This document shows, piece after piece, positions 25,027 to 32,900 of a DNA stretch of 64,000 nt. Both the position numbers and the translations under genes were made by a program. The first letter of the stretch is position 1. The number at the start of each line of letters is the position of its first letter. The stretch is from DSSB01 sp046346845 (GTDB lineage Bacteria; UBA10199; DSSB01): positions 186,001 through 250,000 of the forward strand of contig JAXMHH010000002.1 of assembly GCA_046346845.1 (NCBI GenBank), written 5' to 3'. A model generated the notes under the pieces. It ran no database searches. It was not told where the DNA came from and saw only the letters and a list, made by a program, of their open reading frames with translations.

Positions 25027-27132
25027 ATGAAACGCACCTTCATCGCCTTTACCTGCTTGGCCTTGGCCGGCGCGGCCGCGCCACGGGCCGAGGCGGGAGA
25101 CGCCCGGCACACCTTCGCCGGAGACGACACCAATAGCTTTTACATCGACGACGCGGGGGGCTCCGTCAACAACGGCGGGCACGACCTCTCCTACTATTTA
25201 AATCTGCGCGACGTCGACCAGTCCGCCTTCGGCACCCTGTTCGTCTACAGCAATGACGGGATCGCGCAGCGGGTCGACAACGGCTACGCCGAGCAGGATT
25301 TCACCAACGGCAGCGGCATCCAGCTCTTCAACCTGTCGAGCCTGCCCTTCAGCAGCGCGGCGGGCGAGATCGGCCTGGCCGACAACAGCCCCCTCACCCC
25401 CGTCTCTTTCGACGGCGGCGACACCGGCCTGAGGGTCGAGCAGGTGAGCTACACCTCCGACGCCCCGGGCGACCAGTTCGTGATCGTCGAATACCGGGTC
25501 GTGAACCACAGCACGGGCGCGGTCACGGCCCGCATCGGCCTCTCCAACGACTTCGACGTCGACCTCAAGAGCGCCGACGCCCGCGTCGGCTTCGACCAAA
25601 GCACCGGCATTCCGATGGTCTTTCAACAAGAGGCCCCGCCGCTGGACCCCGGCAATACCACGGTCGCGGTGGGATTGATCCGCGGCCAGCTCGCCCAGTA
25701 CCGCCTCGAGGTCTGCAACGGGACCTTCGGCCCCTGCCAGATCCTGGAGGATACCGACTCCGAGCGGATCAACTTCTTCAACGGCGTGGCGGGCCACGTG
25801 GGCGACCTGACGGGAGGGATCCCCAACCAAGACTTCGCCAGCACCATCGCGGCTAACCTGGGCACCATCCCGCCGGGCGAGGGACGCAGCGCGGTCTTTT
25901 GCTACGCCGCCGCCACCGGAACCAGCGCCGCCAACGGCCTCGCCAACTGCGACCAACAGGTCACGAACTGCGAGGCCTTCTACGAGGACCAAGCGGCCTA
26001 CTGCGGCAACGGCCTGGTCAATTTCGGCGAGCGCTGCGACGACGGCGACAGCGATGTCCACGACAGCTGCCCCAGCGGCCTCTCCGCCGCCTGTGAACCC
26101 GCCCGCTGCGGCGACGGCTATGTTTGGAACACCGACGGCGGCGCCGAGACCTGCGACGACGGCAATAGCGGCCTGAGCGACAGCTGCCCCAGCGGCCCCT
26201 CCGGCACCTGCCAAAACGCCAGCTGCGGCGACGGTTACGTTTGGAACACCGACGGCGGCACCGAGGCCTGTGACGACGGCAACAGCAATCAAAACGACGC
26301 CTGTTGCAACTGCCAACCCGCCCGCTGCGGCGACGGCTTCGTCTGGAACCAACAGGGCGGGACAGAGGCCTGTGACGATGGCAACAATGACGTGACCGAC
26401 GCCTGCCCCAGCGGTCCCTCCGGCACCTGCCAACCCGCCCGCTGCGGCGACGGCTTCATCCGCCAGGGGGTGGAAGGCTGCGACGACGGCAACAACGTCA
26501 CCACCGACGCCTGCCCCAGCGGTCCCTCCGGCAGCTGCCAACTGGCCTCCTGCGGCGACGGCTTCGTCCGGCAGGGCGTCGAGGTCTGCGATACCGCGAT
26601 CAGCGGGGGGGCCTGCGTCAACAACTGCACCCGCTTCGACAGCTGCGGCAACGGCAGCCTCGAACCCGGCGAGGCCTGCGACGACGGCAACAGCAACACC
26701 AGCGACGCCTGTCCCAGCGGCCCCTCCGGCACCTGCCAGCCTGCCCGCTGCGGCGACGGCTTCCTGCATACCGGCAGCGAGGCCTGTGACGACGGCAACA
26801 ACCTAAACGGCGACGGCTGCAACAGCCTCTGCCAGGTGGAAGGCAATCCTTCCAGCAATCCTCCGCCGGGCGGACCTCCACCGGTCTGCGGCAACGGCAT
26901 CGTCGAGGCGGGCGAGCAGTGCGACGACGGCAATGACAAAGACAACGACACCTGCTCCTCGAAGTGTTTCCCCCTGCCGGTCCTCCAGGGCGGCGGCACC
27001 AGCACCAATTCTCCGCTGACCAAATCTGGCGGCTGTGCCCTGGGCTCGCCGGCGGAAACCGGGGCCCCGCTGTGGCTGGGCATGCTGCTGGCCGGGTCGG
27101 CCTGGGCGGCCCGCCGGCGCAAACGGGCTTAG
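25027..27132 (+). CDS. Exported DUF4215 (CDDGN) repeat protein with C-terminal Gly-Cys sorting-type tail
   Basis: This 701-residue protein starts at ATG 25027, preceded by AGAGGAGA; the in-frame ATG 57 bases upstream lacks a site. A signal peptide ends at AEA near residue 23. An N-terminal beta domain (about 25-310) is followed by about nine cysteine-rich repeats of the form CGDG-x(n)-E-x-CDDGN. It ends with SGGC, a 20-residue membrane span and ARRRKRA. This repeat class is common in large surface proteins of Myxococcota. The Cys positions suggest dense disulfides, so the mature part is extracytoplasmic. Its function is unknown; adhesion or a structural role are guesses. Confidence 0.87.
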   Translation: MKRTFIAFTCLALAGAAAPRAEAGDARHTFAGDDTNSFYIDDAGGSVNNGGHDLSYYLNLRDVDQSAFGTLFVYSNDGIAQRVDNGYAEQDFTNGSGIQLFNLSSLPFSSAAGEIGLADNSPLTPVSFDGGDTGLRVEQVSYTSDAPGDQFVIVEYRVVNHSTGAVTARIGLSNDFDVDLKSADARVGFDQSTGIPMVFQQEAPPLDPGNTTVAVGLIRGQLAQYRLEVCNGTFGPCQILEDTDSERINFFNGVAGHVGDLTGGIPNQDFASTIAANLGTIPPGEGRSAVFCYAAATGTSAANGLANCDQQVTNCEAFYEDQAAYCGNGLVNFGERCDDGDSDVHDSCPSGLSAACEPARCGDGYVWNTDGGAETCDDGNSGLSDSCPSGPSGTCQNASCGDGYVWNTDGGTEACDDGNSNQNDACCNCQPARCGDGFVWNQQGGTEACDDGNNDVTDACPSGPSGTCQPARCGDGFIRQGVEGCDDGNNVTTDACPSGPSGSCQLASCGDGFVRQGVEVCDTAISGGACVNNCTRFDSCGNGSLEPGEACDDGNSNTSDACPSGPSGTCQPARCGDGFLHTGSEACDDGNNLNGDGCNSLCQVEGNPSSNPPPGGPPPVCGNGIVEAGEQCDDGNDKDNDTCSSKCFPLPVLQGGGTSTNSPLTKSGGCALGSPAETGAPLWLGMLLAGSAWAARRRKRA
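26064..26830 (+). repeat. Tandem DNA/protein repeats coding for CDDGN modules
   Basis: Units of about 100-120 bases encode SCPSGPSGTCQPARCGDG followed by E-x-CDDGN. At least five units are nearly identical over their first 50 bases, which indicates recent internal duplication. Recombination could change the repeat number. Confidence 0.75.
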
Positions 27133-27157
27133 GAAAAGGGGAGAGCCTATCTCAATA

Positions 27158-27190
27158 CCCCTCGGCCTTGGGGGCCGAGGGGATTTTTCT
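27158..27190 (+). terminator. Intrinsic terminator after the DUF4215 protein gene
   Basis: Ten-base perfect stem CCCCTCGGCC/GGCCGAGGGG (27158-27167, 27173-27182), five-base loop, followed by ATTTTTCTT. Confidence 0.9.
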
Positions 27191-27291
27191 TGCCCAAGTG
27201 GGCCCAATTTTCTACGACGCCCCACGTCAGGGGATGTCCCGCAACAAAGCGGGATCCTTGCCGATTCCCTAATTGAAAGGATTCACAAGCC

Positions 27292-29070
27292 ATGGGGGCA
27301 CCTCCCGGGCTAGGGGATGTTTCGTCCAAACCCCTGCCCAAGCACATCCCAAAGCCGGGCCCAGATCCCGGTTCTTCCTCCGCAGACCCCCTGTCGCCCT
27401 CGGGTCCCGGCGCCCCTCCGCCCGCCGCCCAGGAATCCCAAGCGCTCCCCCCACCGAACGCCCTCGCCTTGATGGGCCTCGATGAAAAACGCATCCGGCT
27501 CGCCCGGGGACTCCGGCTTTTTAACGGCCAGCATTGGGACGGCGCGAAGCTCGAATTGTCCCGGCTCGGCGACAATCCCTTGGCCCGCGAGGTCGTGGGC
27601 CAGATCCAAAAACACGAGGCCCTGTTCCACGCCCGGCAGATCGCCTTCGTCGTGAAGGCCTTGGCACAGGATTCTTTCCAGGCAGGGAAATATTCCGAAA
27701 CGGAGCGCCTACAAATTTTTCAGGCAGTGGACCAGGTCGAATCGGAGATGATCGCCTCGGGAAAAACGGACCTGGGCAAGGCCATCGCCGCGGCCAAGCT
27801 CAAGCTCGACCCCGCGACCCTCGCCACCTGGAACCGTTTCAGCGAGACCCAGGCCACCCCGCTCGCGGAGCTGAGCGACGCCTTCCTCGAAACCGATCCC
27901 GAACTGCTCGCGAAGGGCCTCCTGCGGCTGGCCGAAGCCTATCGCGAACGCAAGCTCTACGGCACCGCCTGGGCCTTGGCTCAGCTCGCCGCCGAGCACC
28001 CGCAGACCGAAAAGGCCGCGAAGGATCTGTCCTCCTATCTCGAGGGCAAACGGCTCTCGACCGAGTACGTGGTCAGCGACATGTTCGATCACGGCGGCAG
28101 CGCGATGGCCATCGACCTGCTCGCGCTGGTCCCAAGCGTGGCCTTGACCCGGCGCCTTTCCACCGTGGGATGGCTCGCCCGGCGGAGCGGCCTGATCCGG
28201 GTCCCGCTGACCCTGCTGGCGGGAGGTGCCATTCATTGGGGCTCCAGCAAGGCCATCCAGGCCTTGAGCGGCTATGATGGACAAATCATGCCTCGCTCGC
28301 TGCGGGAGTTCGGCGGCGAGTTCGCCTCCTCCACGCTACAAAACGGCCTGGCCCTCTTCCTGGCGAATCGCAAGCTCATGTGGGGCCGTCCCATGGCCAC
28401 GCGGGAGGCCGCGGCGGCGATCGAGGCGGCCGAATCCTCCACCGTCTCCGCCGAGGCGACGCAGGCCAGACGGGCTTGGCCCAGCCTCCTGCGAATGGGG
28501 GCCGGCAAGCTGGCGCGAGGCGCCTGGTGGACGGCGAAAACGGGCACCAAACTGAGCCTGATCTCGGTGGCGGACCTGCTGCTCGCGCAAGCCCCCCTGC
28601 ACTATTTCGGGGTGGACTCGATGACGCCCCAGGGATTGCCGGAATACGCGTTGAAACTCTTTCCCAAGACCCGCGAGGCCCGCCTGGCGGTGGCGGAAAA
28701 CTACGGGGCCCGCCGCCTGTTCCGCGATTACCAAAAGCACGGCGACGGCGGGAAAAAAGTGCCCACCGTGATCCCGGGAGTTGAAGCCGGATTGGACTTG
28801 GACCTCTTCCTCACCCAGCTGGATCCGGGAATCGAAAACGGGAAACGCGAGGCGGCCTATGCCGTCCTGGCCGAAGCGGCGGCCGGTGGCAAGCTGGGCC
28901 TCAATATCCGGCGTTGGGTCTTGCAGAAGAAAAAGTTGGGCGAGCTCGCCGGCGCCAATCGCACCTTCGAGCGCCAAGGCATTCCCCTGCGCTACGAGCA
29001 GGATGGAAGCCTCTGCTTCACGGATTCGAAGGACTACCCTTGCCCCGAGCCCCCGGCAGAAAAGCCATAA
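27292..29070 (+). CDS. Large hypothetical protein without signal peptide
   Basis: This 592-residue protein is not recognised. A proline-rich, probably disordered N-terminus (about 1-60) leads to a mainly helical body. A moderately hydrophobic middle (about 265-340) contains DLLALVPSVALTRRL and LIRVPLTLLAGGAIHW, and a second lies around 385-445. It has no Sec signal. The build (helical head, glycine-rich hydrophobic centre, helical tail) resembles the protein at 45490, but I see no clear sequence match. A weak AAAGGA site precedes the ATG. Its 3' end overlaps the opposing lgt gene by 53 bases. An exported effector or membrane-associated protein are both possible. Confidence 0.6.
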   Translation: MGAPPGLGDVSSKPLPKHIPKPGPDPGSSSADPLSPSGPGAPPPAAQESQALPPPNALALMGLDEKRIRLARGLRLFNGQHWDGAKLELSRLGDNPLAREVVGQIQKHEALFHARQIAFVVKALAQDSFQAGKYSETERLQIFQAVDQVESEMIASGKTDLGKAIAAAKLKLDPATLATWNRFSETQATPLAELSDAFLETDPELLAKGLLRLAEAYRERKLYGTAWALAQLAAEHPQTEKAAKDLSSYLEGKRLSTEYVVSDMFDHGGSAMAIDLLALVPSVALTRRLSTVGWLARRSGLIRVPLTLLAGGAIHWGSSKAIQALSGYDGQIMPRSLREFGGEFASSTLQNGLALFLANRKLMWGRPMATREAAAAIEAAESSTVSAEATQARRAWPSLLRMGAGKLARGAWWTAKTGTKLSLISVADLLLAQAPLHYFGVDSMTPQGLPEYALKLFPKTREARLAVAENYGARRLFRDYQKHGDGGKKVPTVIPGVEAGLDLDLFLTQLDPGIENGKREAAYAVLAEAAAGGKLGLNIRRWVLQKKKLGELAGANRTFERQGIPLRYEQDGSLCFTDSKDYPCPEPPAEKP

Positions 29071-29833
29071 GCAGAAAGCCCGCGAGGATCATCGCCAAGC
29101 ACAGTAGCTGGCCCATCGAGAAGGGCCCCAAGACCTTGCCAAGCTGCGGATCGGGCTCGCGGAAAAATTCCACCACGAAACGCAGTGCCCCATAACCCAC
29201 CAAGAGCATGCAGGAGACGTAGCCCTCGCGCCTTTGCAAGCGGGACGTCGTGTAGAGCACCAGCCACAATATCGGGCCCTCCAAGAAGGACTCGTAGAGC
29301 TGCGAGGGATGCCGCGGCTGGGGCCCGCCGCGGGGAAACACCATGCCCCACGGGACGTCCGTCACCCGGCCATAGAGCTCGCCATTGATGAAATTTCCCA
29401 AACGCCCGAAGCCCAGCCCGATCGGCGCGCAGAGCCCGACGTTGTCGGAGACATGGTAGTAAGGCAGCTTCAGCCGCTTCGCGTAGAGGTACATCGCCAG
29501 CAGGGTCCCCAACAGCCCGCCGTGAAAGCTCATCCCCCCGTGCCAGACGGCCGGGATCTCCCAGGGATGCTCGAGATAAAAGGGCAGATTGTAAAACAAG
29601 ACGTAACCCAGGCGGGCGCCGAGGATCAGCCCGTAGAAACAATAAGTGACCAGTAGGGAGACGTCGGCGACGGTGGGCGCCCGGAACAGACCGCGCCGCT
29701 GCCGGTAGCGCAGCAGAAAGTAAGAGCAGGTGAAGCCCAGCAGGTACATGAAGGCATACCAGCTGAGGCCCACCGAGCCGAGGCGGAAGATAAAGGGGTC
29801 GATTTGGGGAAAGGTCAGGACCGCCGGATACAT
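29018..29833 (-). CDS. lgt: Prolipoprotein diacylglyceryl transferase
   Basis: Lgt transfers diacylglyceryl from phosphatidylglycerol to the lipobox cysteine, the first step in lipoprotein maturation. The protein has 271 residues, seven hydrophobic helices, the HGG motif (WHGGMSFHGG) with the essential His, and the signature GRLGNFINGELYGR near residue 143. It ends in FMMAFLPG-like hydrophobic residues. At least five predicted lipoproteins are encoded in this window, and all would be Lgt substrates. Its 3' end overlaps that of the preceding + strand gene. Confidence 0.97.
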   Translation of the reverse strand: MYPAVLTFPQIDPFIFRLGSVGLSWYAFMYLLGFTCSYFLLRYRQRRGLFRAPTVADVSLLVTYCFYGLILGARLGYVLFYNLPFYLEHPWEIPAVWHGGMSFHGGLLGTLLAMYLYAKRLKLPYYHVSDNVGLCAPIGLGFGRLGNFINGELYGRVTDVPWGMVFPRGGPQPRHPSQLYESFLEGPILWLVLYTTSRLQRREGYVSCMLLVGYGALRFVVEFFREPDPQLGKVLGPFSMGQLLCLAMILAGFLLMAFLPGARGKGSPSNP

Positions 29834-29856
29834 AAGGAATAGCTTAGGTTAACTCG

Positions 29857-29885
29857 TTGACACCATTCAGGGAAGTAAAGAAAAT
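29857..29885 (+). promoter_or_regulatory. Possible sigma-70-type promoter of the kinase/sigma-54 activator gene
   Basis: TTGACA at 29857-29862, a 17-base spacer, GAAAAT at 29880-29885. The -35 element is perfect, the -10 poor. The predicted start, near 29892, lies just before the palindrome at 29895-29910. Confidence 0.45.
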
Positions 29886-29894
29886 GAAGTAAAC

Positions 29895-29910
29895 CGTAAA
29901 TTATTTTACC
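29895..29910 (-). promoter_or_regulatory. GGTAA-N6-TTAC element at the activator gene start
   Basis: Read on the - strand it is GGTAA-AATAAT-TTACG. It matches the elements found upstream of the sigma-54 promoters at 35.8-60.2 kb and sits five bases before the ATG at 29916, where a ribosome site would normally be. Autoregulation is the obvious reading. Confidence 0.6.
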
Positions 29911-29915
29911 TATTT

Positions 29916-32900
29916 ATGCCCACCCTTGGGGAAAAAATTGGACCTTTTCGACTGGAAAAATCCCTCGGGTCCGGGGGGCTGGGCGAGGTATTTCTCGCCT
30001 CCCGGGACGGCAAGCCCTTCGCCCTGAAGTTCCTCAAATCCGGCCTCGACGCCGGGGCCCTGGCCTGGTTTCACCGGGAGGTACGCTGCCTTTCCCAGCT
30101 CTCGCATCCCAACTTGGTGCGCATCCTCGATTTCTTCGTCCCGGAGCGAAGCGGCTACCCCGCCCCCTGCTTCGTGATGGAATACCTGGAGGGCGGAACC
30201 CTGGAGGGGTTGGCTCCGGACGACCCTCGCCTAAAGGATTTTTTCCTGCAGGCCTGCCTGGCCCTCCACTACCTGCACTCGAAGGGCATCCTGCACCGCG
30301 ACCTCAAGCCCGGCAATCTCTTCCTCACCCGGCAGGGACAGATAAAGGTCCTCGACTTCAGCCTGTCCATCCCCCGGGAGGAAGGCCGGGTCCCCACCGA
30401 GGCGGCCGGGACCTACCCCTTCATGGCGCCAGAGACCTTTTTGGGAAAATTTTCGGAACGCAGCGATCTCTTCGCCCTCGGCGCGCTCTTCTACAAGACC
30501 GCGACCGGACATTGGCCCTACTCGAAACCCCTATCGGCCAACCATGCCCGAGGCCTCCCCCCGCCACGGCCGGCGCGCGACTTCAACTCCCTACTCCCCG
30601 AATACTTTTCGGACCTCTTATCTCGGCTTTTAGAAAAAGACCCCGCTCAGCGCCCCAGTTCGGCATGGACCCTCTTGAAATATTTAGCCCTGCACTCCGA
30701 CTCCGCCCATCGCCTGTTGGCGGATCCCGTCGCCGGCCTCGGGCCCCAACTGCTGCCGCTGCTGGGCCGCCAACGGGAGATCGCAGCCCTCGACGGTTTC
30801 CTGCAGCGGCAGAGGCAGGGCCTGCGGGCCGTGATCTTGCGGGGTCCCACCGGGGTCGGACGCTCGCGCTTCCTCGAGGAGCTGCGTTGGAGGTATCTGC
30901 TCCAGGGATGGCAGGTGGTCGCGCTGGCACCGGAGCTTGGAGAGGGCCTGATCCGCCGTCTCGCCTCAGGCTTGGGCAAGGAGATAGGCGAAGGACCTGC
31001 CGCGGCCCTGGCCTTGGCCGAGTCGATAAAAAATTCCGAAGCGGCCCGCCTTTGGATCCATTGCCAAGACCTCGAGCAATGGTCCGCCTCCCAACTCCAA
31101 GAATTGGCGTGGCTGCTCAAGGTATTCCGGCAAAAAAATCTCTCGCTGGGCTTGGCGCTGGAAATCAACCAGGAACTGGGCGACCTGGACACCCTGCTCC
31201 CCGCCGCCAAGGATCACCTCGCGGAGACCTTCGATTTAGAGCTTGGCGACCTCTCCTTGACGGATACCGAGCGATTGATCTCGGAATTCGACCTGCTTTC
31301 CAAGCTCCCCGCCGAAGAAATCCGCGAGCTGGCCCGGGCCTCCGGGGGGAGGCCTCTGCTGGCGGTGGAATCCGCCCGGACGCGGCTGGAGGTCGGCGAG
31401 CTGAAGGAGGCGCAACCCCCGCTGCCGAAAAATTTGCGGCAGGCCTGCCAGCTCAAGCTGGAGCGGCTAAGTCCCGCGGCCCGGGCCGGTCTCGCCGTCT
31501 TGTCATGCGCCTGGCTGCTCGCCGACGCAAAAACTCTAAAAGAAGTGACGGGGGAGGATTCGTCCGCCCTGCCTGAATTGATGCAGGCCGGTCTCGTCGC
31601 GGCTCCACTCGAAAGCGAACAGGCGCTCCGGCTCCAGCACCCCTCCCTCCGCCCTTTGCTGCTGGACTTGCTGGAAAGCGTCGAACAGACCACGGCGCAT
31701 CGGCGCTGGAAAGTCTGGCTGGAAGCGCGTCTCGCCGCGCATCGGGAAGACGAGGACGCCACGCTCGCCCTGATCCACCATACCCTGGAACTGGGAGATG
31801 GCCAAACCCTCGCCGCCTGGGGCTTTCCTGCCCTGTTTATCTTGGAGCGAAGGAGGGACCTGCCGCGCGCCCTGGAATGGAGCGGGCGCTTGCTCCAACT
31901 GCCCCCCGGAGGCATCGACCCCTGCGCCCTCCACGCCTTCCGGGCCCCGCTCTTTTACCGACTGGCGCGCTATCCCGAGGCCCTCGACTCCTATCGCCAG
32001 TGGTTCGCCTTGCGCGCCGATGACGAGAGCCGCCTCCAGAAAGTGAAGTTCCATTATTATTGCGGGCTGGTCCATTTCACGGCCCAGGAGGGAGACGCCG
32101 CGCGCGCGGATTTGCAGGCCTGCCTCGCCGCGAGCGATCCCGAAAAATTCCACGCGGTCCGGCCCTATCAGGCCCAGGCCCTGCAGCTCCTCGCCAGCCT
32201 GGCCACCGGTGAAGGACACTGGGAGCAGGCCTGGGAGCAGCTGCGCCAGGCGGCGAGCTGGGCCCTGAGCGATAAGTCCTTGGCGGGCCAGATCCAACTG
32301 CGCCTGGGCGAAATCGCCCTCCGCACCCTTCGTTGGGACGCGGCGAGGCTTTGTTTCGAAAAGGCCCGCGCTCTGTTTTCCGAAAGCGCCGTGCCCTTGT
32401 CCGCCATGTTGGCGGAAAATTCCCTCGCCGCCCTCGAAAAAGAATCCGGACATTTGACGAAGGCCCTGTCCCACTGCGAGGCCGCGATTCGCAACGCAGA
32501 GGCGGCCGGGGAACACGGCGCCTGGGCCCGTTATCTCAGCAACCGCGGCCTGATCCTCGCCGAGCTGGGAAGACTCGGCGAAGCGCGAGAGGCGATCCGT
32601 CAATCCAAGGATTTTTTAGAGCTCTTCGCCTCCGAGCAGGAAATCGGGACGGCCGAGATCCAGGAGGCCGAGCTGCATTTCCTCTCCGGAAACCGGCAGC
32701 GATTCGAGGAGGCCTTCCAGGACCTGGTAAAAAAAAAGCCGACGCTCCTGCGCCACGGCCTGTGGAACTCCGCCTTGCTGCTGCGCGCCCATGCCGCACT
32801 CTGGCACGGCGACCTCGGCGTCGCCGATCTCCTCTTGGCCGAATTGGAGGCCTCGCCTACGCTCACACCCTTGGAACGCAATGCGGCGGGCATTGCGAGA

